Shown here: piece after piece, positions 16,731 to 27,923 of the stretch
How the letters are laid out: each line of letters begins with the position of its first letter
Numbering within the stretch: position 1 is the first letter of the stretch
From: Corynebacterium freiburgense
GTDB lineage: Bacteria > Actinomycetota > Actinomycetes > Mycobacteriales > Mycobacteriaceae
Direction of reading: 5' to 3'
NCBI RefSeq assembly: GCF_030408815.1
Contig: NZ_CP047355.1
Span: 1,550,001 to 1,614,000 of the forward strand
DNA length: 64,000 nucleotides
Position numbers and translations under genes: made by a program
Notes under the pieces: generated by a model
Database searches by the model: none
The model's input: the letters and a program-made list of their open reading frames with translations, nothing else
What the model was told of the DNA's origin: nothing

Positions 16731-19445
16731 CTAGCCGGAGTTCCGTAGTGCAGTTGATAGTCCGTTCATGGTGAGCTGAATTCCTCGTGAGACTACTTCC
16801 CTGGCATCGCCTGCACGGTATCGTCGCATGAGTTCAAGCTGAATAATATTCAGCGGCACTAGATATGGGAATCGGCTTTTTACGCTTCGTTCCAGTTTCG
16901 GATTGTCGGCCAGCAAACTATCAGCCCCGGTAATTTTTAAATACATTGCTAGGGTGAGTTCGTATTCCGCTGTAATGGTTTCGGCAATGCGTTCGGCAAC
17001 ATCGCTGTTATCCAGCAGATTTGCGTAGAGGCGGGCAAGGTTGAGGTCGGCTTTGCTCATCACCTGCGCCATATTCGAAAGCACAGACGTAAAGAACGGC
17101 CATGTCCGGTATAGTTCCTGAAGTTCGGCGAGGCGTGTTTCGTCGTCTCCGATCCATTGTTTGAGTGCCGAGCCCACACCAAACCAACCGGGCAACATGA
17201 CACGCGATTGGGACCAGGATAATACCCATGGGATGGCGCGGAGGTCGGAAATGGTTTTGGTTTGTTTTCGGCTTGCAGGACGCGAGCCGATATTGAGGGC
17301 ACCAATTTCATGGAGTGGTGTTGATGCTGTGAAGTACTCAATAAAACCTGGTTCATTATGCACAAGTGACGAGTATTTTTCTTGGCTCAATGTTGCGATT
17401 TCACGCATGACATCATAAGCGCGGTTAGGGTCGGCGAGCTCTTCGACGTCGAGTAGCGACGCCTCGACCGTCGCCGCCACGAGTGCTTCCAGGTTGCGTC
17501 GTGCTGACGCTGGGCTTCCGTATTTCGCGGAGATAATTTCACCTTGTTCCGTAATGCGTACAGCCCCTTGTACTGCACCATTGGGTTGTGCCAGGATTGC
17601 ATCGTAGGAGGGGCCGCCACCTCGGCCTACGGTGCCACCGCGACCATGGAAGAATCGCAAGGTGATTCCATTTTCGCGACAAGCTCGAACAATGTCGAGT
17701 TCGGCATCGTATAAAGCCCAGTTTGCGGCGAAATACCCGCCGTCTTTATTCGAGTCCGAATACCCCAACATCACTTCTTGAACATTGTCTCGTTGTTTGA
17801 GGTAGTTTCGGTACAACGGAACCTGCCAGAGTTCCCGCAGGATTCCCGCGCCTGCCTGGAGATCCCCAATGGTTTCAAACAATGGGATCACATCGACCGT
17901 TCCCGTCGGCATATCGCCATTGGCGTGGATAAGGCCGAATTCTTTTAGCAGAATCATCGGTTCAAGCACGTCGCTCACGGAGGTCGCCATAGAAATAATG
18001 CAGTGCGGAATCATGCGCGCACCGAATTGTTCAACGGCGCGCGCTGCTTGGGCGAAATATTCGAGCTCTCGTTGGGTTGCTTCGCTAAATTTCGCGGCGC
18101 GAGCAGGGATAATCGGCCTCGGTGATGCGAGTTCGGTAATAAGCAATTCACGCTTTTCCTGCTCATTCAATGCAGCATAGTTCGGGTGGATTCGTGCGGC
18201 ACGGAAGACTTCAGTAAGGATTTCTTCATATGATTCGGAGTTCTGCCGAATATCCATTGAGTACAAATGGAATCCGAAACTTTCTACTGCCGCCCGAAGC
18301 ATGCTTAAGCGATCATCGGCAATAATATCGTCGTGGGAATGCCGCAATGAGGCATCAATAATTTCCAGGTCCGCCGCGAATTCTTCTGGAGTTGCGTATG
18401 GTTCATGGACTTTAAACCAAGTGCCTTCCACCGCATCTTCGCTTACCAGTGTTGCCATAGTGGACATCATCCGGCCGCGAAGCCCATGGACCGCACGCCT
18501 ATACGGTTCATCCACACGGCTAGGAACATCATTGTGTCCTTTGGACGCCAATGCAACAAGTTCTACGGTTACTTCGCTTAACCGGTCTGAGAGGCTGAGT
18601 TCATGCTCCAAAGCATGTAATTGTTTAATGTAGTAGCGCAGCACGGTTTCTGCTGCACGGGTTGTGGCATAGTTCAAGGTGGCTGCGGTGACATATGGAT
18701 TGCCATCGTGGTCACCACCGATCCATGATCCTGGTTTCAGCATGGCAACCTGCGGGATTTCATCACCGAATCTGGATTTCAGTTCAGTAATCACATCATG
18801 GTTAATCGCCGGTATTTCTTGCAGCAAGCTTAATGAGTAATACCGCAACCCTACTTCGATTTCATCTTCGATCCGCGGCCGCACTGCACGAATCAAAGCG
18901 GTCTGCCAAAGCATAGTGATTCGCCGAGTAATATCCCGCTCAATCCCCGCAAGTCGTTTTGAATTCGGGCGGTTTTCCAGTAGGTTTCGACGTTCCTTCA
19001 TCAACTCCGTAATGTGCTTCTGAGCATCGAATACTGTACGGCGACGCGTCTCCGTTGGGTGGGCGGTAAGCACTGGCGCAACTTCTGCAAAGCGGAGCAT
19101 GCGCTGGACGTCGTGAAGCTGAACGTTGGCCTGCGAAAGTTTTTCCCAGGTTGCTTCTAATGTGGAGTCGATTGCATAGTCGCGCGCCTCGATTGCGGCC
19201 TCATCGTGGAGGTCTTCCGCGAGATTCGCCAGGAGCGCAAAATGGCTAAACGCACGTACCACGGGGGTGAGTTTTGCGGGTTCGCCATTCCGGAAAAGCT
19301 CAACAAGCGCATCGATTTCACCGGCAATTGACATTCGTCTGGCAGTCTCAACACGATCAAATGTTTCAACACCCTCCTGTTCACGAATAACGTTTCCAAG
19401 GATTCTTCCCAGGTAACGGATGTCATCCCGGAGGTTATCTATCAC
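16731..19445 (-). CDS. ppc: Phosphoenolpyruvate carboxylase
   Basis: 904 residues from a GTG at 19445, with AAGGA eight bases upstream. The open frame extends 18 codons further, but homologues begin at (V/T)(I/D)(N/F)LRDDIRYLG. It adds bicarbonate to phosphoenolpyruvate to make oxaloacetate, the main anaplerotic step from glycolysis in this genus. Motifs seen are VLTAHPTETRRRT (catalytic His), FHGRGGTVGRGGGPSYDAI (phosphate-binding loop) and GYSDSNKDGG. The C-terminus ends in STALRNSG, the usual RNTG-like end. Placed after the glycolytic genes, as in C. glutamicum. Confidence 0.97.
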   Translation of the reverse strand: MIDNLRDDIRYLGRILGNVIREQEGVETFDRVETARRMSIAGEIDALVELFRNGEPAKLTPVVRAFSHFALLANLAEDLHDEAAIEARDYAIDSTLEATWEKLSQANVQLHDVQRMLRFAEVAPVLTAHPTETRRRTVFDAQKHITELMKERRNLLENRPNSKRLAGIERDITRRITMLWQTALIRAVRPRIEDEIEVGLRYYSLSLLQEIPAINHDVITELKSRFGDEIPQVAMLKPGSWIGGDHDGNPYVTAATLNYATTRAAETVLRYYIKQLHALEHELSLSDRLSEVTVELVALASKGHNDVPSRVDEPYRRAVHGLRGRMMSTMATLVSEDAVEGTWFKVHEPYATPEEFAADLEIIDASLRHSHDDIIADDRLSMLRAAVESFGFHLYSMDIRQNSESYEEILTEVFRAARIHPNYAALNEQEKRELLITELASPRPIIPARAAKFSEATQRELEYFAQAARAVEQFGARMIPHCIISMATSVSDVLEPMILLKEFGLIHANGDMPTGTVDVIPLFETIGDLQAGAGILRELWQVPLYRNYLKQRDNVQEVMLGYSDSNKDGGYFAANWALYDAELDIVRACRENGITLRFFHGRGGTVGRGGGPSYDAILAQPNGAVQGAVRITEQGEIISAKYGSPASARRNLEALVAATVEASLLDVEELADPNRAYDVMREIATLSQEKYSSLVHNEPGFIEYFTASTPLHEIGALNIGSRPASRKQTKTISDLRAIPWVLSWSQSRVMLPGWFGVGSALKQWIGDDETRLAELQELYRTWPFFTSVLSNMAQVMSKADLNLARLYANLLDNSDVAERIAETITAEYELTLAMYLKITGADSLLADNPKLERSVKSRFPYLVPLNIIQLELMRRYRAGDAREVVSRGIQLTMNGLSTALRNSG

Positions 19446-19473
19446 TGTTGAATTCCTTTCATACAAGCGCAGA

Positions 19474-19507
19474 AACGCACGGTGATTCGAAACACGCACC
19501 GTGCGTT
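19474..19507 (-). terminator. Hairpin after the VWA gene
   Basis: AACGCACGGTG (19474-19484) pairs perfectly with CACCGTGCGTT (19497-19507) around a 12-base loop. It lies 41 bases past the VWA stop and ahead of the ppc start. Its stem is the same as that of the tpiA terminator. Confidence 0.7.
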
Positions 19508-19548
19508 CGTTGTCTACGTGAGCTCGTTGCAGGTTGAAGCGTACCAGC

Positions 19549-21480
19549 TTAGCGCCGCTTATATGATCGGAAGATCACAACAAGTATCAGAGCAAGTAGT
19601 GCTGCGATACCAGCAACAATACCGATAGGCATCAGCATCAAACGTGATGCATCATCACCCGTTGTGGCTGGACTCTCAGACGTGGCGGTATCACTTGTGG
19701 AGGCGGGGGCGTCGACAAACTTCGGGGAAGTTTCCTCATCACCCTGAGTACCAATTACAATTTCCAAGCCAACCGGATTGGACTGTGTGTTCTGGTCAGC
19801 CTCGCGGAAGAAGGAATCATAACGAATACCCACATACTGCTCGCCAGAAACAAATGCACCAGAGTCTAACTGTTCAATGTTCTTCCAACGGACTGGCTTG
19901 CTCACAGTGGCAACTTCTGCCCCGCCGTCCTCCTCCATTTCTAACACTGGTTCGCTCTCGTCCTCACTCGGTGCACCCACCTTCCCCATGCCAAGCGGCT
20001 GCAGCGTAGGTGAAAATGCGGCAATATGCACCTTGCGTCCAATACCAGAAGTTACGGAATCAGGATCCTCGACCTGGTAAGGCAAATTCTTTGCTGATAC
20101 TTGCAAGCGTTGGCCTTCCTTTACCGAGACTTTCAACCATTGCATCTCCCCAGGAACAATTGATGTTGTGTAGGTTCCTGGCTGCACTGTTGGAGCCTCG
20201 TCTAATCCCAAAGCGTAAGGTAAATCGCCCTGCGGAGTACCGATCTCAACGCCACTGGCAGTTGGTTGATCCGACGCCGGAGCTAAAGTGTCAGCATTTT
20301 CTACTGCGGGGATCTTCCACACCATAAACTCAAACGGCAATTCACGATCGTTCAATATTCCTGGTTCGCGTTCTATGAATACGTCATATGTGCCAGGCTC
20401 GCACTTCCCCGATTCGCCATCGTGAGCGGCAGGATCAGTGACTCCCCACGGAGCGAGCGGAGTTTCAAAAGAGTTCGCTTGATAGTCGTAGCCCATGGTG
20501 AAGTCCGGAAAACAAAGATCCCCATTGGTATCAGTGGCTTGTATCTTTGCTTTCATTACGGCTCCGATGTCCTCGCCAGACGACGGCGGTGGTGGAACCA
20601 GTGCACTCAGCATGAGCCGTTCGCCCTCACTGACGTTGATTTTCCAATGAACTTCCCCCTGTTTCGGCAGAACATCCTGGTAGTGCTTTGGCACAGGTTT
20701 GCCATCAACCACACCACCCGCCTGAATCAACGGTGCGTCGTTCCCGGTTGGGGTGCCTTCAACTTTCTCACCACTGATCACACCTGCATTCAGAGTGCGG
20801 GTCGATTTCTGCACGAGTTGAAGCTTTAAGGAGTCCGCATCCCCCGCATCGGCATAACTGCCCCCACCTTCTTTCGCAATGCACTCCAACTCGGCGCGGG
20901 CCTGCGCATCCACATTCAGCCCAATGACATTAATCACCACATCGACGCCGCGCTGCTTGATTTCCTTAGCAACTTCACACACCGGCGGCGGTGCACAGGT
21001 GTCGATCCCATCAGACACCAGCACTATCTGGCGAGCGCCCTGTGTTGGTAGTTCCCGTTCCGCCTGCAGTAGCGACGCCCCGATTGGCGTATAGCCACGC
21101 GGGTTTAGTCTTTTCACCTCATCCACCATTGCTTGGCGTTCCCCACCAAGCGGCACCAATGTGCGAACATCCTTACATCCTGCTTCTTTCTCCTCATCAC
21201 CGCTGCCGGTTTCCGTACCATATGTCAACAGCGCAAGCTTCTGCTGTTGTGGAAGTTCATTGAGCAGCCCCTCTGTTGCTTGTTTTGCTGCATCCATGCG
21301 CGTTTGACCACCAGCATCAGCAGCCAACATCGATCCCGAGGCGTCGATAATCACTGCGGTTGCAGGCTGCTCCTGAGCGGATGCCTCAGGAGCCTTCACG
21401 GAAACCCCCAACCCAATCAGCAGAAGCGCTGGAACAATAGCACCTAAAAACTGGCGTGCACAATGTAAGAGTAAAGGCAT
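19549..21480 (-). CDS. Secreted, membrane-anchored von Willebrand factor A domain protein
   Basis: 643 residues. An N-terminal signal peptide (about residues 1-35, ending PEASAQ) is followed by a VWA domain, in which TAVIIDASGSMLA holds the DxSxS part of the metal-ion adhesion site and IVLVSDGIDTC a later ligand aspartate. A long beta-rich extracellular part follows, then a Ser/Thr/Ala-rich stalk, one membrane helix (LMPIGIVAGIAALLALILVV) and a basic tail RSYKRR. No LPxTG sorting signal is seen. It may bind surface ligands or assemble envelope complexes. It lies between tpiA and ppc but has no metabolic link; two look-alike hairpins bracket it. Confidence 0.82.
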   Translation of the reverse strand: MPLLLHCARQFLGAIVPALLLIGLGVSVKAPEASAQEQPATAVIIDASGSMLAADAGGQTRMDAAKQATEGLLNELPQQQKLALLTYGTETGSGDEEKEAGCKDVRTLVPLGGERQAMVDEVKRLNPRGYTPIGASLLQAERELPTQGARQIVLVSDGIDTCAPPPVCEVAKEIKQRGVDVVINVIGLNVDAQARAELECIAKEGGGSYADAGDADSLKLQLVQKSTRTLNAGVISGEKVEGTPTGNDAPLIQAGGVVDGKPVPKHYQDVLPKQGEVHWKINVSEGERLMLSALVPPPPSSGEDIGAVMKAKIQATDTNGDLCFPDFTMGYDYQANSFETPLAPWGVTDPAAHDGESGKCEPGTYDVFIEREPGILNDRELPFEFMVWKIPAVENADTLAPASDQPTASGVEIGTPQGDLPYALGLDEAPTVQPGTYTTSIVPGEMQWLKVSVKEGQRLQVSAKNLPYQVEDPDSVTSGIGRKVHIAAFSPTLQPLGMGKVGAPSEDESEPVLEMEEDGGAEVATVSKPVRWKNIEQLDSGAFVSGEQYVGIRYDSFFREADQNTQSNPVGLEIVIGTQGDEETSPKFVDAPASTSDTATSESPATTGDDASRLMLMPIGIVAGIAALLALILVVIFRSYKRR

Positions 21481-21601
21481 GCTTTCAGCTATACCCCCAT
21501 ATGTGCCTTAAATACGTAAATCCAGGAACCTTTCATGGAAATTTATAGGATTATTAAATCAATTCTATGTTTGATATTTATACACCACTCATACAGCTAC
21601 A

Positions 21602-21636
21602 AAAACGCACGGTGTTTGTGTTCACCGTGCGTTTTC
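21602..21636 (-). terminator. Rho-independent terminator of tpiA
   Basis: AAAACGCACGGTG pairs perfectly with CACCGTGCGTTTT around an 8-base loop, with TTTTTG on the minus-strand exit. It ends 16 bases past the tpiA stop and shares its stem with the hairpin at 19474-19507. Confidence 0.88.
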
Positions 21637-21651
21637 AGGTATTGGGGCGTT

Positions 21652-22425
21652 TTACGCTACTGCGTTCGCGCAAAGCTTAGCGAATGCCTCACCATCAAGC
21701 GAAGCACCACCCACAAGGCCACCATCTACATCTGGTTGGCCCACGATTTCTCCAACGGAATCTTCCTTAACGGAACCGCCGTAGAGGATCCGCATATTAT
21801 CGGCGATTTCATCATTGGCAAGTTCACGGATAGTCTTTCGAATGGCAGCGCATACTTCTTGTGCGTCTGCTGCGGAGGCAACTTTGCCAGTGCCAATTGC
21901 CCACACTGGTTCGTATGCAATAACGGTTTGGGCGAGTTCTTCATTGGAAAGCCCAGCCAGTGAAGCGCGGGTTTGTTCTACAACAAATTCCACATGGTTT
22001 CCGGCTTCGCGGACTTCAAGCGCTTCACCAACACATACGATTGGGCTAATACCTTTACCCAGTGCAGCTTTGGCTTTCGCGGCTACGAGTGCATCATCTT
22101 CACCGTGGTATTCGCGGCGTTCAGAGTGCCCAACAACAACCCAGGTGCAACCAAGTTTTGCCAGCATTTCTGCAGAGATCTCACCGGTATATGCACCGGC
22201 TTCATGGCGGGAAACATCCTGTGCACCATAGGTGATTTTTAGTCTGTCACCTTCAATCAAGGTTTGTACGGAGCGAATATCGGTAAATGGTACCGTGACC
22301 GCTACATCTACCTTGTCGTAGTATTCCTTTGGCAGTGCGAATGCGAGTTTCTGCACGGTCGCGGTGGCCTCAAGGTGGTTGAGGTTCATTTTCCAGTTGC
22401 CAGCAATCAGTGGCTTGCGTGCCAT
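21652..22425 (-). CDS. tpiA: Triosephosphate isomerase
   Basis: 257 residues. Interconverts dihydroxyacetone phosphate and glyceraldehyde 3-phosphate in the cytoplasm. Seen are the N-terminal NWKMN with the catalytic lysine, [10 protein letters not shown] with the catalytic His, [12 protein letters not shown] with the catalytic Glu and the mobile loop, and the phosphate-binding ILYGGSV and GGLVGGASL. It is the last gene of gap-pgk-tpiA, 38 bases after pgk. Confidence 0.98.
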   Translation of the reverse strand: MARKPLIAGNWKMNLNHLEATATVQKLAFALPKEYYDKVDVAVTVPFTDIRSVQTLIEGDRLKITYGAQDVSRHEAGAYTGEISAEMLAKLGCTWVVVGHSERREYHGEDDALVAAKAKAALGKGISPIVCVGEALEVREAGNHVEFVVEQTRASLAGLSNEELAQTVIAYEPVWAIGTGKVASAADAQEVCAAIRKTIRELANDEIADNMRILYGGSVKEDSVGEIVGQPDVDGGLVGGASLDGEAFAKLCANAVA

Positions 22426-22463
22426 AGGGACACGTCCTTTCGATTCAACGTGAGTTTGTGTGC

Positions 22464-23675
22464 TTAGTCATTCAGGATTGCGACGCCCGGGAGCTCCTTG
22501 CCTTCAAGGAATTCAAGGGAGGCGCCACCACCGGTTGAAATATGGGAGAACCCATCTTCATCGAGGCCAAGGACACGTACTGAGGCTGCGGAGTCACCAC
22601 CGCCAACTACTGAGAAACAACCAGTCTTGGTTGCATTAATAATGGCTTGTGCTACACCACGGGTACCGTCTGAGAATGCCTTCATTTCAAAAACACCCAT
22701 TGGGCCATTCCAGAACACTGTTTTAGCTTCTGCGAGTGTTTCGGCAAACTTCTTTACACTCTCTGGTCCGATATCCAGGCTCATCCAGCCTTCTGGAATA
22801 CCGTCAAGGCCAACAATCTTCTTTTCTGCATTGGCATCAAATTCAGAGGCAGCTACCAGGTCTACTGGCAATACAATGCTATCGCCATAGCGTTCCAGCA
22901 AGCTCTTGCAGGTATCGATCATTTCTTCCTGCAATAGTGACTTTTGCACGTTGTAGCCTTGAGCCGCCAGGAATGTGTAGCACATTCCGCCGCCAATAAT
23001 TAGAGCATCGGTTTTTGGTGCGAGTGCTTCGATTACGCCGAGTTTATCGGATACTTTGGAGCCACCGAGCACCACAACATATGGCTTTGCTGGGTTTTCT
23101 GCGATTTTCTCCAAAACCTTAATTTCGGTTTCAACGAGGCCACCTGCATAGTGCGGGAGCCGCTTTGCCACGTCATAAACGGAGGTTTGAGCACGGTGAA
23201 CTACACCGAAACCGTCGGAAACAAATGCCCCGCCTGGTGCGAGTGCTACAAGTTGGTCAGCAAATTCGCCGCGTTCCGCTTCATCTTTGGAGGTTTCGCG
23301 AGGATCAAAACGTACGTTCTCCAGCAGCAGGATATCGCCCTCGGTAAGGCCATTAGCACGCTCGTGAGCGTCTTCGCCTACTACATCAGCTGCAAGTGCT
23401 ACATATTGACCAAGTTCTTCGGATAGTGCTTCCGCAACAGGCGCAAGGGAGAATTTCTCATTAACTTCGCCTTTTGGACGGCCAAGGTGAGCCATCACAA
23501 TAACTTTGGCTCCAGCTTCGGTCAATGCTTTAAGTGTTGGTAACGATGCTTTAATGCGTCCGGCATCAGTAATTTCGCGATTGTCATTGAGCGGAACATT
23601 AAAGTCTGAACGGACAAGCACATAGCGTCCATCAACACCCTCAGCGAGAAGGTCTTGGAGGTTCTTTACGGTCAT
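22464..23675 (-). CDS. pgk: Phosphoglycerate kinase
   Basis: 403 residues from the ATG at 23675, with GGAG five bases upstream; the open frame runs back through the upstream hairpin and is not coding there. Transfers the acyl phosphate of 1,3-bisphosphoglycerate to ADP. Motifs: [11 protein letters not shown] near the start, AHLGRPKG, the hinge and nucleotide site [10 protein letters not shown], and GGGDSAASV. It is the second gene of the glycolytic cluster and is separated from gap by a strong hairpin. Confidence 0.98.
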   Translation of the reverse strand: MTVKNLQDLLAEGVDGRYVLVRSDFNVPLNDNREITDAGRIKASLPTLKALTEAGAKVIVMAHLGRPKGEVNEKFSLAPVAEALSEELGQYVALAADVVGEDAHERANGLTEGDILLLENVRFDPRETSKDEAERGEFADQLVALAPGGAFVSDGFGVVHRAQTSVYDVAKRLPHYAGGLVETEIKVLEKIAENPAKPYVVVLGGSKVSDKLGVIEALAPKTDALIIGGGMCYTFLAAQGYNVQKSLLQEEMIDTCKSLLERYGDSIVLPVDLVAASEFDANAEKKIVGLDGIPEGWMSLDIGPESVKKFAETLAEAKTVFWNGPMGVFEMKAFSDGTRGVAQAIINATKTGCFSVVGGGDSAASVRVLGLDEDGFSHISTGGGASLEFLEGKELPGVAILND

Positions 23676-23704
23676 TGATTCTCCTATTGGTTTTGTGTAA
23701 TAAA

Positions 23705-23746
23705 AACCAGTCCGGGGTGTGCCCGGTGGCACACCCCGGACTGGTT
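23705..23746 (-). terminator. Long hairpin between gap and pgk
   Basis: A perfect 17-bp stem, AACCAGTCCGGGGTGTG with its complement, and an 8-base loop. The minus-strand exit is TTTTTATTAC. It follows the gap stop by 23 bases and precedes pgk by about 30. It can terminate part of the gap message or protect its 3' end, which would make gap expression higher than pgk-tpiA. Confidence 0.88.
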
Positions 23747-23769
23747 ATATATTGGGGATGCGTATGTGC

Positions 23770-24861
<1,092 letters not shown>

Positions 24862-24895
24862 TCAGACCTGCAGGGGTAATACACCCGACCAAGTG

Positions 24896-25046
24896 CCCGA
24901 TCGGACATCAGACATGTCCGATCGGGGGTGGTCACGGTCGAAGGTATATTCGCACTTTCGTGCGTTTAACTGCCCCGATAGCCCACAATACCCCCAGGTG
25001 AGGGTCACCTGATGCACTTTAGGGACACCATCACCTTAAATGGTGA
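24896..25046. promoter_or_regulatory. Three palindromes upstream of gap
   Basis: 24896-24926: a 13-bp perfect arm pair (CCCGATCGGACAT with its complement) and a 5-base spacer. 24995-25011: CAGGTGA, three bases, TCACCTG. 25031-25046: TCACC, six bases, GGTGA. All lie in the 284-bp space between whiA and gap. The first and third could end the whiA transcript, but none has a T tail. In corynebacteria gap is controlled by several sugar-responsive regulators, so operator roles are equally possible. Confidence 0.5.
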
Positions 25047-25058
25047 CATTTGCCACAG

Positions 25059-26045
25059 TTAGGCTTCCTCTTCGAGTAGTTCATCCGTAACTGCTGAATG
25101 TGTATCAGGAACTCCCAGCTCTTCTGCCTGTTTATCGGCCATAGACAATAGGCGGCGGATTCGTCCAGCCACCGCATCTTTGGTGATTTGGGGATCCGCT
25201 AATCTGCCCAATTCCTCAAGAGAAGCTTGCCGGTGTTGAACCCGCAAATTGCCAGCTTCAGCGAGGTGTTCGGGGACGTCGTCACCCAAAATTTCCAACG
25301 CCCGTTCGACGCGAGCTGCTGCTGCCACCGCTGCCCGGGCGGAACGCCGTAAATTGGCATCGTCAAAATTAGCCAACCGGTTTGCTGTAGCACGCACTTC
25401 TCGCCGCATGCGTTGTTCTTCCCATTCCAACCGCACTTGCTGGGCGCCCATACGAGTAAGCAGTGCACCAATCGCTTCTCCATCGCGAATAACAACTCGG
25501 TCACTACCGCGGGTTTCTTTTGTCTTCGCAGCAATACCAAGCCGACGCGCACACCCAACCAATGCCAATGCAGCTTCCGGACACGGGCAAGTGACCTCCA
25601 GGGAAGACGAACGCCCCGGTTCCGTCAATGAACCATGCGCTAAAAACGCACCCCGCCACGCAGCCTCAGCATCAACCACCGTTCCGGAAACAACCTGTGG
25701 CGGCAACCCCCACACCGGATGACCGGAACGAGTAACCAGTCCAAGCCTGCGAATAATATCTTCAGTATTTTCAACAACCCGCAAAACATACCGGGTGGAT
25801 TTTCTAATGCCGCCTGGACTTATTGTGTGAATCGCCACCTCACAATGGAATAACTCAATTAATTCTTGGCGCAGCCTACGAGCCACCACGGCCGAATCCA
25901 ATTCAGCCTCAATAATGAGTTTGCCAGCAACAAGATGGAATCCACCCGCAAAGCGCAAAAGGGAAGCAACCTCAGCCATGCGGGCACTTTGCTTTGTTAC
26001 TGTGACCCGAGCCAGTTCATCTTTGACCTTTGTAGTTAAAGCCAC
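25059..26045 (-). CDS. whiA: Sporulation-type DNA-binding regulator WhiA
   Basis: 328 residues, the usual length. An N-terminal LAGLIDADG-like domain without nuclease activity (residues about 20-215; for example [20 protein letters not shown]) is followed by a C-terminal helix-turn-helix ([20 protein letters not shown] and [17 protein letters not shown]). WhiA works with WhiB proteins to control cell division and is conserved in Gram-positive bacteria. It ends the yvcK-whiA pair, which are separated by 9 bases. Confidence 0.97.
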   Translation of the reverse strand: MALTTKVKDELARVTVTKQSARMAEVASLLRFAGGFHLVAGKLIIEAELDSAVVARRLRQELIELFHCEVAIHTISPGGIRKSTRYVLRVVENTEDIIRRLGLVTRSGHPVWGLPPQVVSGTVVDAEAAWRGAFLAHGSLTEPGRSSSLEVTCPCPEAALALVGCARRLGIAAKTKETRGSDRVVIRDGEAIGALLTRMGAQQVRLEWEEQRMRREVRATANRLANFDDANLRRSARAAVAAAARVERALEILGDDVPEHLAEAGNLRVQHRQASLEELGRLADPQITKDAVAGRIRRLLSMADKQAEELGVPDTHSAVTDELLEEEA

Positions 26046-26054
26046 CAGGAAGAG

Positions 26055-27005
26055 TTATCCTTTCTCGCACTCAGATACGAGTGCGGCTGCAAGTTTTGCG
26101 GGATCGTGCCTATGCGAATTGCCCTCTTGCACATCATGAAAGGCAACTTCTGCACCCAATGATGCTGCAGCACGCGCTAATTGTGCACGTTCCCGCTGCG
26201 TAGGAATGGTAGCAGCATCTACGATAATCCGATCAACTTGAAGTAATGGCGCGTGTTGGGAAAGCATATGGATATGCCGCTCAGCGGAAAAACCGGCGGT
26301 CTCCCCCGGCTCCGCAGTAAGGTTAAGCACCACGATTTTCTTCGCTGATGTATTCGCAAGTGCATCAACTATGCCCGGCACTAAAAGATTTGGAATCACG
26401 CTAGTAAACCAGGAACCCGGGCCCAGGGTCACTACATCTGCATGAAGAATAGCTTGTACAGCGGCCCGGCAAGCCTCTGGCTTATCCGGAATAAGCCGTA
26501 CCCGGCGAACACTGCCAGGAGTAGTAGCCACCGAAACTTGGCCACGCACCGGGGACATAATGCGTGGATCATTATCCAAACCGGAAACATCGGCTTCAAT
26601 ATCTAATGGCTGCTCACACACCGGAAGGACTCGCCCTCGACAATTTGCCATTTTAGCCACAAAATCAAGTGCCTGTACTTGATTTCCAAAGTATTCTGTA
26701 AGGCCGGAAAGCATTAGGTTTCCTAGTGCATGGCCCGCTAACGCGCCGGTGCCTCCAAAACGATGTTGCAATACTCCTTCCCACTGCTGCCCTTCCGAAT
26801 CGGCGCGAGTCAGTGCCGCAAGTGCCATACGGAGATCTCCCGGTGGTGATTGCCCAAGTTCCCTTCGGATCCGACCTGAGGAACCACCATCATCAGCCAC
26901 AGTTACCACTGCGGTTATAAACTCAATATCAAGCGCACGCGCGGAACGTAGTGTTTGAAACAGCCCATGCCCACCGCCAAGGGCTGTCATGCTGCGGATT
27001 TTCAT
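26055..27005 (-). CDS. yvcK: YvcK/CofD-like gluconeogenesis factor
   Basis: 316 residues. Starts with the CofD-fold loop ALGGGHGLFQTLRSA, then AVVTVADDGGSSGRIRRELG and PPGDLRMALAAL, which are the hallmarks of the family. It binds UDP-sugars in homologues and adjusts the balance between central carbon use and cell-wall synthesis. It sits in the conserved rapZ-yvcK-whiA run. Confidence 0.96.
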   Translation of the reverse strand: MKIRSMTALGGGHGLFQTLRSARALDIEFITAVVTVADDGGSSGRIRRELGQSPPGDLRMALAALTRADSEGQQWEGVLQHRFGGTGALAGHALGNLMLSGLTEYFGNQVQALDFVAKMANCRGRVLPVCEQPLDIEADVSGLDNDPRIMSPVRGQVSVATTPGSVRRVRLIPDKPEACRAAVQAILHADVVTLGPGSWFTSVIPNLLVPGIVDALANTSAKKIVVLNLTAEPGETAGFSAERHIHMLSQHAPLLQVDRIIVDAATIPTQRERAQLARAAASLGAEVAFHDVQEGNSHRHDPAKLAAALVSECEKG

Positions 27006-27025
27006 TACAAAAACGCCTTTTAGGT

Positions 27026-27907
27026 TTAACCGCGGTTAATATCACGGTGGTTTACAGAAACATCAAGTCCTTCGAATTCCCCGAGCCTACGGGCTATTTC
27101 TTCGGATACTGCAACCGAGCGATGATGCCCACCCGTACAGCCAACACCAACCGTAATAAAGCTCTTTCCTTCCCGGCGATACCCGGCTGTCATAGAGGCA
27201 AACATTTCCACAAAATTATCTATAAATGACCCCGCCGCAGGTTCGGAAAGCACATAATCACTGACTGGTTTATCAGTGCCCCGGAATGGCCGTAGTTCCG
27301 GCACCCAAAAAGGGTTTGGCAGGAAGCGAACATCCACCACAATATCTGCATCTTGCGGTGCACCGTGCTTAAACCCAAACGATTGCACAGTAACGTGTTG
27401 GCGCTTTTTCGCAATAGTGGCAAAACTTGTTTCAATTGCCCGGCGCAGGTCATGGATTGAAAGGTCCGAAGTATCAATAACAATATCGGCCATTTCCTTA
27501 ATAGCTGATAGCACTACGCGTTCACGTTCGATACCGATTTGCAGTGTGCCACTGCCCTGCAGCGGATGAGTGCGCCGAACCGTATCAAAGCGCTTAATCA
27601 GCACATCATCACGGGCTTCCATAAAAAGCACTGTTGGGTTGATATCGTGATGATCCCTGAGCACGGAAATAACTTCCGGCAAGCTACCACAAAATTCTCG
27701 GGAGCGAACATCGGACACTACGGCGATCTTATCCACCGGGGAGTTTTTAGATTCACACAGTTCAACAAAACTAATAATGAGCTCTGGGGGCAGGTTGTGG
27801 GCTACATACCAACCTAAATCTTCGAGTACGCGGGCAGCAGTACTTAACCCAGCTCCTGACATACCGGTAATTAATACCGGTGCTGTTTCAATTGAACGCT
27901 CACTCAT
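27026..27907 (-). CDS. rapZ: RapZ-type nucleotide-binding protein
   Basis: 293 residues from the ATG at 27907 (a start three codons earlier is possible). The N-terminal P-loop NTPase domain reads [20 protein letters not shown]; the usual P-loop lysine (GxGKS) is a leucine here. The C-terminal domain has [20 protein letters not shown], the conserved RapZ motif. In Enterobacteria RapZ guides RNase E to GlmZ and senses glucosamine-6-phosphate; in actinobacteria the role is unclear. It follows uvrC by 16 bases. Confidence 0.95.
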   Translation of the reverse strand: MSERSIETAPVLITGMSGAGLSTAARVLEDLGWYVAHNLPPELIISFVELCESKNSPVDKIAVVSDVRSREFCGSLPEVISVLRDHHDINPTVLFMEARDDVLIKRFDTVRRTHPLQGSGTLQIGIERERVVLSAIKEMADIVIDTSDLSIHDLRRAIETSFATIAKKRQHVTVQSFGFKHGAPQDADIVVDVRFLPNPFWVPELRPFRGTDKPVSDYVLSEPAAGSFIDNFVEMFASMTAGYRREGKSFITVGVGCTGGHHRSVAVSEEIARRLGEFEGLDVSVNHRDINRG

Positions 27908-27923
27908 AGGCCCCATAATAACG

